DNA of 64,000 nucleotides, taken from assembly GCA_913056495.1 (NCBI GenBank), contig CAJXMO010000002.1, positions 62,001 through 126,000 on the forward strand, read 5' to 3'. Position numbers and translations under genes: made by a program. This DNA comes from an uncultured Alteromonadaceae bacterium (GTDB lineage Bacteria > Pseudomonadota > Gammaproteobacteria > Enterobacterales > Alteromonadaceae). Positions 45,852 to 54,220 of this stretch are shown here, piece after piece. Below the pieces are notes generated by a model, which was given only the letters and a program-made list of their open reading frames with translations, was not told where the DNA came from and made no database searches. Every line of letters begins with the position of its first letter. Within the stretch, counting starts at the first letter, position 1.

Positions 45852-46451
45852 TTAACTGTACAGCAGCCCTCTGGGGTTTAGCTTTTCCAGTGCTGGCCTT
45901 TTAGCTAGCTTTTCTACATAAGCAGAAAGGTTCGGGTAGTCATTCAACTGACCGTCAATATATAAATAAGCCAGATTTTGCCAGGCGAAAATATCTAATA
46001 AACTAAATTCATTTTTATACCAGTAATCCTGTCCGGCTAAGTGTTTTTCCATCGCTTTGAGTTTATGCGGCAGACGACGCTGTGCAAATGCTCTGATTGA
46101 TTCATCTTCCCCAAACACTTTTAATGAAATCAGTAACCCGCTTAGGGTATCAAGCGAACTGGCAAAAAAGAAAAGCCACTGCATAAACTTGATATCCGCT
46201 TCATTGATCAGGTGCTTTCCTTCTGTTCGGCAGATATCCAGACAGATAGCTGCTGCTTCAAATAGCGTCTCGCCGTTTTCTTTTTCAATGGTTGGGATTA
46301 GGCCATAAGGGTTGAGCTCAGAAAACGGTGTGGTTAAATGTGCCATCTGACTGACATTCAGTGTGATTTGCTCAAAATCGATTCCTAACTCATGTGCAAG
46401 CCAACGTACTTTTATTGATCTATCGTATTCCAGTAAATGATATAGTTTCAT
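45852..46451 (-). CDS. Glutathione S-transferase-like protein, TetR-controlled
   Basis: A 199-residue GST. The thioredoxin-like half is MKLYHLLEYDRSIKVRWLAHELGIDFEQITLNV, NPYGLIPTIEKENGETLFEAAAICLDIC (cis-Pro, then E-A/S). The helical half contains FSLLDIFAWQNLAYLYIDGQL with the N-capping S-x-x-D motif. AAGGAG lies just upstream of the ATG. It is transcribed divergently from a TetR regulator across a 129-base region holding two matching palindromes, so it is probably induced by a ligand of that regulator, perhaps an electrophile. Confidence 0.85.
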   Translation of the reverse strand: MKLYHLLEYDRSIKVRWLAHELGIDFEQITLNVSQMAHLTTPFSELNPYGLIPTIEKENGETLFEAAAICLDICRTEGKHLINEADIKFMQWLFFFASSLDTLSGLLISLKVFGEDESIRAFAQRRLPHKLKAMEKHLAGQDYWYKNEFSLLDIFAWQNLAYLYIDGQLNDYPNLSAYVEKLAKRPALEKLNPRGLLYS

Positions 46452-46475
46452 TTCAATCTCCTTTTCTGATAAGTA

Positions 46476-46485
46476 ACCGTTCGGT
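46476..46485. promoter_or_regulatory. Candidate TetR operator, copy 1
   Basis: ACCGTTCGGT followed by GTAAA. Read on the minus strand the adjoining TTTACA can serve as a -35 element for the GST gene, so a bound repressor would cover that promoter. It matches the second copy at 46532-46541 closely. Confidence 0.6.
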
Positions 46486-46531
46486 GTAAAAAAGGTTAGA
46501 TTGAAATTAAGACTAGATCAAGTTTTATTTC

Positions 46532-46541
46532 ACCGATTGGT
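46532..46541. promoter_or_regulatory. Candidate TetR operator, copy 2
   Basis: ACCGATTGGT followed by GTAAA, a near-perfect palindrome of the ACCG-NN-CGGT type used by several TetR repressors. It abuts TAAAAT (46543-46548), a likely -10 element of the tetR gene, suggesting autoregulation. Confidence 0.6.
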
Positions 46542-46580
46542 GTAAAATAAGTATGGAATATAACGGAAACTGAAAACGCT

Positions 46581-47150
46581 ATGGCACGAACAAAAAACTA
46601 TAACCGGGCTGATATTATTAAAGTTATAACTCAGGTATTTATTGAAAAAGGTTACGAATCAACTTCAATGGCTGATTTAATGGATAAAACCGGACTTAAT
46701 AAGAAGAGTTTGTACAATGAGTTCGGCAATAAAGAAGCTATGTTTGAAATTATACTGGCTGATTTTATTGCAGGCCAACGTGCTGGTATTCAACCTATAT
46801 TTACCCGACAGCCGTTAGGCTTGAAAAATATTCGTGATTTTTTCAGTTATTTAGACAATCGCTTTGCGGATAAAGGCTGTTTATTAACCCTAAGTTTAAA
46901 TGAGTCTGCCTGTATTTCAGAGAGGTCACTTGAAATGATCAATCAGTCAATACAAGGTCTTGAAGCAGGTTTAAGAGATAATTTATCTGTTCTGTTTGAT
47001 ACAGCCCGGGCAAATAGTTTTGCCCGGAGTTTACTTGCTGTTATGTTAGGAATAGCGACTCTGACGCGCTCAGCAGAGCTGAGAGCCAATAATTTGAATG
47101 CCGTGCACGATTTACTGAATTTTATTGAAGCCTCCTCTGAGGCAGGTTAA
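46581..47150 (+). CDS. TetR-family transcriptional regulator
   Basis: A 189-residue regulator. The N-terminal helix-turn-helix is RADIIKVITQVFIEKGYESTSMADLMDKTGLNKKSLYNEFGNKEAMFEIIL. The ligand domain holds a Cys in KGCLLTLSLNESACISERS, the pattern of the AcuR/NemR-like TetR_C subgroup. The cysteines could sense electrophiles. It is divergent from a GST gene with two shared operators between them, so it most likely represses both. Confidence 0.9.
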   Translation: MARTKNYNRADIIKVITQVFIEKGYESTSMADLMDKTGLNKKSLYNEFGNKEAMFEIILADFIAGQRAGIQPIFTRQPLGLKNIRDFFSYLDNRFADKGCLLTLSLNESACISERSLEMINQSIQGLEAGLRDNLSVLFDTARANSFARSLLAVMLGIATLTRSAELRANNLNAVHDLLNFIEASSEAG

Positions 47151-47173
47151 GTCGATTTCGAGTTAACCTGATT

Positions 47174-47911
47174 TTAAAATAGGCCAGATAATACACGGGT
47201 TAATTTTTTAGCTATTTCCTGCTCTGCATTGCTGATATCCATATTCGCCTGATTGGCGGTGATAAGAACCTTGGTCTGGTACTTTTGTCGATCGGATGTG
47301 GTTTGACTGGTTTGAACCGCCTGACCACTTTCTCCTTGATTTAACCTATGTTCTTCATCACTAATCACTTGCCCTTCATCTACTTTTTTCGCAATTTGCA
47401 CATCGGTTATTGCTGTATAATAATCATCGCTGATGGCAGCATCCGCGATGTAACCAACCAAAGCACCAATCGCGGCGGCTTTAACATTGTCACTACCCGA
47501 GCCCCCACTCAGTTCTGAGATGGTAATCGCTGCACCGGCGGCTTCCACGGCGCCTTTATAATTGCCAATGGCATCTTCAAACTCATTGCCTTCCGGTCGT
47601 CCGACATAACGAATATTGGCTTGTAGCCAATAAGTCGCCTGAGTAGGATCATTTACAATACGAAAACCATTGTTTTCCAATCTTTGTCTAATCCCGGGCG
47701 TTAGATAAAAATTTTCACTGTCTGAGTTATTACGAACCTGCAAAAAAATGGTCATTAAATCCGGCGCTACCGGATCTAAAAATATGGTTTGGGTTAGTCG
47801 GCTGTTGATTTCTAACTCTTGTTTTTTTACTGCAGTGGTAACCGATGAGCAGCCAACCGCTAAAAATAAGCTGGCTGAAAGTACAAATAATTGAATAATT
47901 CGAGCAGTCAT
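47174..47911 (-). CDS. traT: TraT-family complement-resistance lipoprotein (chromosomal)
   Basis: A 245-residue lipoprotein with lipobox AVGC (Cys21). The TraT pattern is complete: TAVKKQELEINSRLTQTIFLDPVAPDLMTIFLQVRNNSD, QATYWLQANIRYVGR, the glycine-rich hydrophobic segment AIGNYKGAVEAAGAAITI and AAAIGALVGYIADAAISDDYYTAITDVQIAKK. TraT is best known from conjugative F-type plasmids (surface exclusion, serum resistance). No tra genes are present here, so this is a stand-alone chromosomal relative. Confidence 0.92.
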   Translation of the reverse strand: MTARIIQLFVLSASLFLAVGCSSVTTAVKKQELEINSRLTQTIFLDPVAPDLMTIFLQVRNNSDSENFYLTPGIRQRLENNGFRIVNDPTQATYWLQANIRYVGRPEGNEFEDAIGNYKGAVEAAGAAITISELSGGSGSDNVKAAAIGALVGYIADAAISDDYYTAITDVQIAKKVDEGQVISDEEHRLNQGESGQAVQTSQTTSDRQKYQTKVLITANQANMDISNAEQEIAKKLTRVLSGLF

Positions 47912-47983
47912 TTTTATTCCATTTAAAAATTTAAATACACTAATCGTCAGTATAACCTGATTTGCTGAATTGAAAATGAATGA

Positions 47984-48013
47984 AAAAGCGAATATCTGCC
48001 CAATATTCGCTTT
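47984..48013 (-). terminator. Terminator of the ars operon
   Basis: AAAGCGAATAT and ATATTCGCTTT (47985-47995, 48003-48013) form an 11-bp perfect stem followed by T residues on the minus strand, directly after the acr3 stop. Confidence 0.85.
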
Positions 48014-48021
48014 AAAATGAA

Positions 48022-49038
48022 TTATTCAAACCAGTGGCGTGTTTTATTGGCAAAATAAACCAGAGATAGCATTACCGGGACTTCAACCAATACGCCGACG
48101 ACAGTCGCTAATGCGGCACCTGAATGTAACCCAAATAAAGAGATGGCAACAGCAACAGCCAGTTCAAAAAAGTTTGACGTACCTATCATGCATGCAGGGG
48201 CGGCCACATTGTGAGGCAATTTTAATTTTTTTGCGAAAAAATAAGCAATTGCAAAAATACCATAGGTTTGAATTAAAAGCGGTATTGCAATTAATACAAT
48301 GGCCTGTGGTTTCTCGATTATGGTCTCAGCCTGAAAACCAAACAACAAGGTGACTGTGGCCAGTAATCCGACAATTGACCAGGGTTTAAGACGATTCACA
48401 AATTGATTTAACTGACTGTGATCCGTTTTTTTATCCAGCTTTTTACGCGTTATTGCTCCGGCAATTAAAGGTAGCAGCACATACAAAACAACCGATAAAA
48501 GCAAGGTTTCCCACGGCACCTGAATATCACTGACACCTAATAAAAAAGCAGCAATAGGTGCAAAAGCAAAAATCATAATGACATCATTAACCGATACCTG
48601 TACCAATGTGTAATTAGCGTCCCCTTTAGTCAGTTGGCTCCAGACAAACACCATAGCGGTGCAGGGCGCAACCCCAAGTAATATCATGCCGGCAATATAT
48701 TCATTGGCCGTTTGCGGATTAACCCAGTCGGCAAAAATGCCTTTAAAAAATAGCCAGCCTAACAGCGCCATAGTAAAAGGTTTAATCAACCAGTTGATAA
48801 TTAATGTGAGTACTAAACCTTTTGGCTTTTTGCCGACATCTTTAATCGCGCCAAAATCGACCTGGATCATCATAGGATAGATCATCAACCAGATTAAAAC
48901 GGCAATGACTAAATTTACATGGGCGTATTCATAGGTCGCAACCAGTGCAAAAAACTGTGGAATATAGAGCCCGAGTATGACGCCCGCGGCAATGCAAAGG
49001 CCAACCCAAACCGATAAATAACGTTCAAAAAATCCCAT
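48022..49038 (-). CDS. acr3: Arsenite efflux permease ACR3
   Basis: A 338-residue, ten-span protein of the BASS/ACR3 family: [61 protein letters not shown] (with the conserved Cys of TM4), [42 protein letters not shown]. It exports As(III) using the proton gradient. It is the last gene of arsR-arsC-arsH-acr3. No arsA is present. Confidence 0.96.
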   Translation of the reverse strand: MGFFERYLSVWVGLCIAAGVILGLYIPQFFALVATYEYAHVNLVIAVLIWLMIYPMMIQVDFGAIKDVGKKPKGLVLTLIINWLIKPFTMALLGWLFFKGIFADWVNPQTANEYIAGMILLGVAPCTAMVFVWSQLTKGDANYTLVQVSVNDVIMIFAFAPIAAFLLGVSDIQVPWETLLLSVVLYVLLPLIAGAITRKKLDKKTDHSQLNQFVNRLKPWSIVGLLATVTLLFGFQAETIIEKPQAIVLIAIPLLIQTYGIFAIAYFFAKKLKLPHNVAAPACMIGTSNFFELAVAVAISLFGLHSGAALATVVGVLVEVPVMLSLVYFANKTRHWFE

Positions 49039-49047
49039 TGTTACCTC

Positions 49048-49767
49048 TTAAATTGATCTTTGATTAACGCGTTGACTGACTTGTTCAGCGGTTTCAACTC
49101 GCTCGGAATACCTGTCTACCAGATAATCTGCATTATCTCGAGTCATCAGAGTAAAGCGCATCAGCTCTTCCATGACATCGACGATGCGGTTGTAGTATGG
49201 CGATGGTTTCATTCTGTCATTGTCATCAAATTCGGCAAAAGCTTTGGCAACTGATGACTGATTTGGAATTGTGATCATCCGCATCCAACGGCCCAGAATA
49301 CGCATTTGATTAACTGCGTTAAATGATTGCGAGCCGCCACAAACCTGCATAACCGCCAGAGTTTTCCCTTGAGTCGGACGCACGCCGCCTAAATTTAGCG
49401 GCACCCAGTCAATCTGGCTTTTAATAATACCCGTCATAGAGCCATGGCGTTCAGGTGAACACCAGACCTGGCCTTCTGACCACATCATCAGTTCTCTTAG
49501 TTCTGCAACTTTTGGATGGGTTGGCTCTTCAGCATCTGGCAGTGGTAAACCCTGAGGGTTAAAAATTTTAGTTTCTGCACCCATTTTTGTCAGAATACGG
49601 GCTGCTTCTTCCACTGCTAAACGGGAAAAGGAACGCTTTCTGAGTGAGCCATACAATAATAAGATTCTCGGCTTATGAGTCGATTCAGGTGTTTTAAAAT
49701 CTTTGTTATGAGGGATTTTAAATTCTGATTCTTCAATATTGGGTAAGGTTAAATCTTCTGATGACAT
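49048..49767 (-). CDS. arsH: ArsH organoarsenical oxidase / flavin reductase
   Basis: A 239-residue NADPH-dependent FMN reductase: [28 protein letters not shown] (flavin loop), [73 protein letters not shown]. ArsH oxidises toxic trivalent organoarsenicals and reduces other substrates. It lies 10 bases behind arsC and 9 bases ahead of acr3. Confidence 0.96.
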   Translation of the reverse strand: MSSEDLTLPNIEESEFKIPHNKDFKTPESTHKPRILLLYGSLRKRSFSRLAVEEAARILTKMGAETKIFNPQGLPLPDAEEPTHPKVAELRELMMWSEGQVWCSPERHGSMTGIIKSQIDWVPLNLGGVRPTQGKTLAVMQVCGGSQSFNAVNQMRILGRWMRMITIPNQSSVAKAFAEFDDNDRMKPSPYYNRIVDVMEELMRFTLMTRDNADYLVDRYSERVETAEQVSQRVNQRSI

Positions 49768-49777
49768 AAAGACTCCT

Positions 49778-50248
49778 TTATTGAGCGCCTAATTTAGCAA
49801 GCTCTGCTTTTAATGCCGATTTATCATTGATATCTACATGGATTGCGGCCAACTGTTCAACTCGGTTTTTAATCTCAGCTATGGTCGCTCGGAATGCATC
49901 GGCAATTTCTTCTTCTGAGCCTTCTAATTTCGACGGGTCTTTTAATCCCCAGTGAACTTTTAAACTATTGCCAAACCAGACTGGGCAGCTTTCACCGGCG
50001 GCAGAGTCACAAACAGTTACAACAATATCAGCGCCAAAATCTTCGAATTCATCCCACGACTGACTGGTTAATCCTTCTGTGCTAACACCCGCTTCTTCTA
50101 AATACTTGATTGAAAGTGGATGGACTTGTCCAACAGGTTGGCTGCCTGCGCTTTTAGCTATGATTTTGCCTTGCGCATAATGGTTGGTAATGGCCTCAGA
50201 TAAAATACTGCGACAACGGTTGTGTGTACAAATATATAAAATTTTCAT
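49778..50248 (-). CDS. arsC: Arsenate reductase ArsC, low-molecular-weight phosphatase type
   Basis: A 156-residue enzyme of the thioredoxin-coupled family. The N-terminal P-loop is [15 protein letters not shown] (C7-x5-R13-S14) and the redox pair lies in [44 protein letters not shown] closes the domain. It reduces arsenate to arsenite, which ACR3 exports. The gene trxA at 57132 could supply the reductant. Confidence 0.95.
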   Translation of the reverse strand: MKILYICTHNRCRSILSEAITNHYAQGKIIAKSAGSQPVGQVHPLSIKYLEEAGVSTEGLTSQSWDEFEDFGADIVVTVCDSAAGESCPVWFGNSLKVHWGLKDPSKLEGSEEEIADAFRATIAEIKNRVEQLAAIHVDINDKSALKAELAKLGAQ

Positions 50249-50272
50249 AAAAATATTGGCTCTTTATTGGAT

Positions 50273-50596
50273 TTAACAGCAGTCACGACAGCGGTTTAAT
50301 TGTTTGATATTGGCATCTAGGTAATCTGAATTTTGCTCAACTGTGCAGGTAATAACCTGTTTTGCCCAATCAGGTATATTCGGATTGATTCGGTAGTAGA
50401 CCCATTTACCTCGACGTTCATCCGTTAGTATTTCGCATTTTCTGAGTTCGGCCAGATGGCGCGAAATTTTTGGCTGGCTGAGCGCTAACGCATCGGTTAG
50501 GTCACAGACACAAAGCTCGTTATAGATATCAATCAGCAAAACAGACTTAAGCCGGGTTTCATCGGCCAGACATTTATATAGGGTAACTGGATTCAT
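50273..50596 (-). CDS. arsR: ArsR arsenic-responsive repressor
   Basis: A 107-residue winged-helix protein: KCLADETRLKSVLLIDIYNELCVCDLTDALALSQPKISRHLAELRKCEILTDERRGKWVYYRI. The As(III) site ELCVCDL has Cys29 and Cys31; the third Cys of the E. coli-type ELCVCDLC is a Thr. The C-terminal CRDCC adds three more cysteines. It represses its own operon until arsenite or antimonite binds. Confidence 0.95.
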   Translation of the reverse strand: MNPVTLYKCLADETRLKSVLLIDIYNELCVCDLTDALALSQPKISRHLAELRKCEILTDERRGKWVYYRINPNIPDWAKQVITCTVEQNSDYLDANIKQLNRCRDCC

Positions 50597-50611
50597 TTAA
50601 ATATGTGATTT

Positions 50612-50641
50612 TTCATATATGATGAATATTTTATATATGAA
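50612..50641 (-). promoter_or_regulatory. Candidate ArsR operator
   Basis: TTCATATA (50612-50619) and TATATGAA (50634-50641) are inverted copies around an AT-rich centre, with a second palindrome TCATATATGA at 50613-50622. They lie 16-45 bases upstream of the arsR start, in the usual ArsR/promoter position. Confidence 0.6.
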
Positions 50642-50709
50642 ATTTCGTATGTAAAGTTAAATTAATAGGAAATGGTTTAGTGGGGTAACTAAATTTAGGG
50701 TATAAACAA

Positions 50710-50737
50710 AAAAGGCCTTCACACGTGAAGGCCTTTT
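50710..50737 (-). terminator. Terminator of deaD
   Basis: AAAAGGCCTTCA, loop CACG, TGAAGGCCTTTT form a 12-bp perfect stem, with a run of six T after it on the minus strand, 23 bases past the deaD stop. It also insulates the ars operon promoter. Confidence 0.9.
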
Positions 50738-50760
50738 ATCAAATTTATAGCATCAACAAC

Positions 50761-52566
50761 TTAGTTGAAAGGACGACGCTCACGACGGTTTTGAGCACCT
50801 CGTTCGCCTCTTGGTGCACGACGTTCTGCACCCGCTGCCATTGATACTTCTTTGGCAGATGCAATTGAAGGTGATGTTTTACGACCACGGATCGCCACTT
50901 GCTGTAATTTTTGGAATAAAGGTTTCGGCATACCTTTTGGTAAATCAACGTAAGCGTGTTGGTCAAATAATTTAATGTGACCAATATTGCTGCTATCAAT
51001 GTTAATTTCGTTTGCAACAGCACCCACGATATCACCCGGACCTACACCATGTTCACGACCGACTTCAAAACGGAAGGTATCAAAATCACCTGGGTTTCTG
51101 CGTTGACCACGATCTGCTCGATTGCCACGTTCGCCCCGGTCTGCACGGTCATTACGGCGACCACCTCTGTCAGACATTCTGTCGTCACGACGACCACGAG
51201 TATTTTGGCGTTCACGACGATCACGACCATTATCAACCGGATCGGCTTTCGGGAATAACGGCTGCTTAAGCTGCTGTTGGAATAATAAAGCAACGGCTAA
51301 ATCTTCAGCTGACCAGTCGTTTTCGCTGGTAAAGCTGGCAACCACTTCACGGAATTTTTCCAGATCCTGATTTTCAAGCGTTTCAGCTAACTGTGCTTGC
51401 ATGCGACCCATACGGACTTCACCCAACTGTTTAGCATTTGGCATTTCGAAGGTTTCAATTTTACCTTCAGTTGCACGCTCTAAACGGAAAAGGCTGCGCA
51501 TTTCACGGCCATTTGCAAATAAAATAGCTTCACCGCTACGTCCGGCACGGCCTGTACGACCAATTCGGTGAACATAAGATTCAGCATCAGTCGGTAAGTC
51601 ATAATTAATGACGTGGCTGATTCTTGGTACGTCTAAACCACGTGCAACTACATCTGTTGCAATCAGTATAGAAACCTTGCCATTTTTTAACTGGTCTACA
51701 ATGCGCTCACGGTCACCTTGGTTCATGTCACCATTAAGTGCTGCTGCAGGAAAACCTTTGCTTAATAAGTGTTCTGCCAGAATAAGAGTATCGTTACGAG
51801 TACGCACAAATACTATCATGGCATCATAATCTAAAGTTTCAGCTAAGCGTTCAAGACCCGTTGTTTTACCAATACGGTTTACGCGCCATGCACGTTGGCT
51901 GATGTTCGCTTTGGCGGCTTTGACAGCTGCAATTTTCACATGAACCGGCGATTTTAAGAATTGCTGAGTCACTTTACGAATTGCTGGCGGCATAGTTGCC
52001 GAGAAAAACGCCATCTGAGTTTCAGCCGGAACATGTTTTAAGATCCATTCGATATCTTCTAAAAAGCCCATGTTTAACATTTCATCGGCTTCATCCAATA
52101 CACAAGCTCTTAAGTTATCCAGCTTTAATCGACCTTTGTCAATATGGTCCATTAAACGACCGGGTGTACCCACAATAACCTGTGGGCCGGCTCTTAAGTC
52201 ACGAATCTGAGGTGTATATGATTGACCACCATAAACAGTTGCGACTTTCATGCCTTTCATTTTGCTGGCAAATTCAGTGATGGCGTCTGCAACCTGAATG
52301 GCTAATTCGCGTGTTGGACAAACCACTAACATTTGAGTTTCGCGTATGTTTGCGTCTAGCTTGGCTAACAAAGGTAAACCAAAAGCTGCAGTTTTACCTG
52401 TACCGGTTTGAGCTTCACCAAGAATGTCATTACCTTCTAATAAAGCAGGAATTGACTGAGCCTGGATTGGAGTAGGTTGAGTGAAACCCATAGCTTCGAT
52501 TGATTGTAAAATTGGTGCAGGTAAACCCAGTTCGTTAAAATGAACTGTAGACTCATTATTTTGCAT
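50761..52566 (-). CDS. deaD: Cold-shock DEAD-box RNA helicase DeaD (CsdA)
   Basis: A 601-residue DEAD-box helicase. EAQTGTGKT (Walker A) is at residues 51-59, PTRELAIQ, TPGRLMDHI, VLDEADEML with DEAD at 158-161, FSATMP, and [13 protein letters not shown]. After the helicase core come an Arg/Gly/Asp-rich linker (about 440-490) and a DbpA-like RNA-binding domain (FRFEVGREHGVGPGDIVGAVANEINIDSSNIGHIKLFDQHAYVDLP). The basic tail is RRAPRGERGAQNRRERR. It aids ribosome assembly and mRNA decay in the cold. A promoter about 330 bases upstream implies a long leader. Confidence 0.95.
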   Translation of the reverse strand: MQNNESTVHFNELGLPAPILQSIEAMGFTQPTPIQAQSIPALLEGNDILGEAQTGTGKTAAFGLPLLAKLDANIRETQMLVVCPTRELAIQVADAITEFASKMKGMKVATVYGGQSYTPQIRDLRAGPQVIVGTPGRLMDHIDKGRLKLDNLRACVLDEADEMLNMGFLEDIEWILKHVPAETQMAFFSATMPPAIRKVTQQFLKSPVHVKIAAVKAAKANISQRAWRVNRIGKTTGLERLAETLDYDAMIVFVRTRNDTLILAEHLLSKGFPAAALNGDMNQGDRERIVDQLKNGKVSILIATDVVARGLDVPRISHVINYDLPTDAESYVHRIGRTGRAGRSGEAILFANGREMRSLFRLERATEGKIETFEMPNAKQLGEVRMGRMQAQLAETLENQDLEKFREVVASFTSENDWSAEDLAVALLFQQQLKQPLFPKADPVDNGRDRRERQNTRGRRDDRMSDRGGRRNDRADRGERGNRADRGQRRNPGDFDTFRFEVGREHGVGPGDIVGAVANEINIDSSNIGHIKLFDQHAYVDLPKGMPKPLFQKLQQVAIRGRKTSPSIASAKEVSMAAGAERRAPRGERGAQNRRERRPFN

Positions 52567-52905
52567 ATATATTCTCTATCAGTAGGTGCTTATAGCACCA
52601 GATTATGATTGAGGTAAACGCGTACGAAGACATCCCCTTTGAAGGATCCCATTAACAGAGAAACATCTCTCAGTCTTCATTATGTGGTTGTATGTTTGAG
52701 CTCTCAATATCGAGCTTTTCAAATTCAAACTACTATTGGTAATTCAGGTTTAAACAGACGCAGAATAACCAGTTACACGGGCAGCGTTACTACCTCGACG
52801 AACCAGCGCGACTTTTACTTAGCTCATGTGCAGGCAACTTAAGTTGTGCTTCATGGATGGGCAGTTTATCTGCCGTATTGGAAAAGCCATTGGCTGGGAG
52901 TGCGC
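52567..52905 (-). promoter_or_regulatory. Long 5' leader of deaD
   Basis: From the promoter at 52906-52933 the transcript would start near 52899, leaving a leader of about 330 bases before the deaD ATG. Long structured leaders are typical of cold-shock mRNAs. A short open frame lies inside it. On the plus strand 52567-53092 shows no supportable gene. Confidence 0.5.
52603..52680 (-). CDS. Possible 25-aa leader peptide of deaD
   Basis: ATG 52680 to TAA 52603 encodes a 25-residue basic peptide beginning MKTERCFSVNGILQRGCLRT. It lies about 35 bases upstream of the deaD start. No clear ribosome site precedes it, so this is a low-confidence candidate. A short peptide upstream of deaD is known in E. 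coli (yrbN), but no sequence similarity was judged. Confidence 0.25.
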   Translation of the reverse strand: MKTERCFSVNGILQRGCLRTRLPQS

Positions 52906-52933
52906 ACTATACAGATTTAATAGGGTATTGCAA
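52906..52933 (-). promoter_or_regulatory. Promoter of deaD
   Basis: On the minus strand TTGCAA (52928-52933), a 16-base spacer, and TATAGT (52906-52911), followed by GCGC. Confidence 0.6.
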
Positions 52934-53092
52934 GTTAACTTGATTGTTTTTTGAACAAAATTAAATTTAAGTATTCAGCTCGCCGATTAAATTTATATTG
53001 AGTTAATTCTGTGTTGTGCTTATACTGCTTGGGTGTTAATAAAATGTTTCTTTTGTTAATCTTTTTTCTGCATTGATTGCAAGGTTGAATTT

Positions 53093-53668
53093 ATGGCTCA
53101 ACAGAATCTTTTTTTACCCTCAGTGAGTGATATTCACTTTAAAAAATGTCATGCCCAACATGGCTTTTATGTTGTATCGATAAAAAAGTTAATTGCATTA
53201 TTGGCTCTGACGCTTGGGCTTTATACATTTTATTGGTTTTATCGTAACTGGAGGGTTATAAAGCAACAGAACATTCAGTATTCAAACTGCAGCCCGCTTT
53301 GCCGTTCGTTGCTTTCTGTCATCTTTTTGCCGTCATTATTTACCTGTATAGAATCAAGTGCAAAAAAAGAAGGCGTAAGAATGTCGTTTCATGGGTGGCA
53401 ACTGGCGCTTGTTTGTAATTTATCGTCAATCATCGCAATCATATTATTGTGCTCAGAGACTTTATATTTAAGTGCGTTTGGTTTGCTTGCGGGAATTTGT
53501 GGATTGTTGCCACTTATAAAAATGCAGAAAGTAATCAATCAGCTTGAACATGATCCAACCGGGTGGGCTAATCATAAATTTACCGGGTTTAACTGGTTGT
53601 GTCTGGTGGCAGGTGCCAGTTATACCAGCTTATTCGGGCTGGCTAGTGTGATGTTATTTGCAGCTTAA
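53093..53668 (+). CDS. DUF4234-like membrane protein
   Basis: A 191-residue protein with about four spans. FYVVSIKKLIALLALTLGLYTFYWFYRNWRVIK (residues about 25-58) is the signature of DUF4234-type small membrane proteins. The rest has spans near 65-80, 105-140 and 165-190. Function unknown. Its 3' end overlaps the convergent DUF4250 gene by 26 bases. Confidence 0.72.
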   Translation: MAQQNLFLPSVSDIHFKKCHAQHGFYVVSIKKLIALLALTLGLYTFYWFYRNWRVIKQQNIQYSNCSPLCRSLLSVIFLPSLFTCIESSAKKEGVRMSFHGWQLALVCNLSSIIAIILLCSETLYLSAFGLLAGICGLLPLIKMQKVINQLEHDPTGWANHKFTGFNWLCLVAGASYTSLFGLASVMLFAA

Positions 53669-53849
53669 ATTGATTGGTATTAACATCATACTGAAAGTCT
53701 GCACTGGCAAGTCGCTGACAAATCTTTGTTTTATCAATTTCATTTTGAATACACAATTCATCCAAGCTGGCATAATCATTTCTGAGTTTCATATTGACCA
53801 TGGATAACAGTAAATTGATGTCCATGGTCTCAAATTTAGTTATATACAT
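53643..53849 (-). CDS. DUF4250 small protein
   Basis: A 68-residue protein with the family core DINLLLSMVNMKLRNDYASLDELCIQNEIDKTKICQRLASADFQYDVNTNQFKL. ATG 53849 is preceded at 4 bases by GAGGAGG, a strong ribosome site, so it is preferred over ATG 53825. The start overlaps the end of the DUF2061 gene by 10 bases, implying coupled translation. Function unknown. Confidence 0.82.
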   Translation of the reverse strand: MYITKFETMDINLLLSMVNMKLRNDYASLDELCIQNEIDKTKICQRLASADFQYDVNTNQFKLQITSH

Positions 53850-54049
53850 ACAACCTCCTCAGTCTTTGCATTAACTACCTTTGCTTTGATTCTATTCCAG
53901 ATTTTTTCGTGGAAATAATAAGCCACTGTGTTGACTGCAGGTTCAACCATAGCAACCGCACCACCCACTACTATATCACCTGTTAATAACCAGGCAACCG
54001 CAAAAGCGACAGAGAAGTGCATTGCTGCAAAAGTCATTGTTTTAATCAT
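53840..54049 (-). CDS. DUF2061 small membrane protein
   Basis: The start is taken at ATG 54049 with GGAG nine bases upstream, giving 69 residues; the longer frame to 54118 lacks a ribosome site. The sequence MIKTMTFAAMHFSVAFAVAWLLTGDIVVGGAVAMVEPAVNTVAYYFHEKIWNRI is the DUF2061 pattern, with two spans and the conserved E-P-x-x-N-T...YYxHEKxW. Function unknown. Operon with DUF4250. Confidence 0.85.
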   Translation of the reverse strand: MIKTMTFAAMHFSVAFAVAWLLTGDIVVGGAVAMVEPAVNTVAYYFHEKIWNRIKAKVVNAKTEEVVCI

Positions 54050-54173
54050 GGTACTGATCTCCAAATAGATGAATGAGCGATTGATTAATCTCGATGTGTT
54101 AATAATAGTCATTATCATTTATATTGGAAATCAGATTGATTCGATTGGGCTTATCGGAAAAAGCGTTTGTGGA

Positions 54174-54206
54174 TAACCTCAACCGGTCACTGCTGAGTTG
54201 AGGTTA
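54174..54206 (-). terminator. Hairpin downstream of gppA
   Basis: TAACCTCAAC and GTTGAGGTTA form a perfect 10-bp stem with a 13-base loop, 15 bases after the gppA stop. No T-run follows. Its right arm shares GAGTTGAGGTTA with the end of the foldback element at 35877-35895, so it may be a remnant of the same repeat rather than a plain terminator. Confidence 0.4.
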
Positions 54207-54220
54207 AACCTAAACAGGCT

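Noticed and set aside
51012..51370. Several overlapping plus-strand frames opposite the deaD tail
   Set aside because: They are shadows of the Arg/Gly/Asp-rich coding sequence, full of His/Asp or Arg repeats.
52639..52842. 67-codon plus-strand frame in the deaD leader
   Set aside because: It lies antisense to the leader, has no ribosome site, and has an unconvincing composition.
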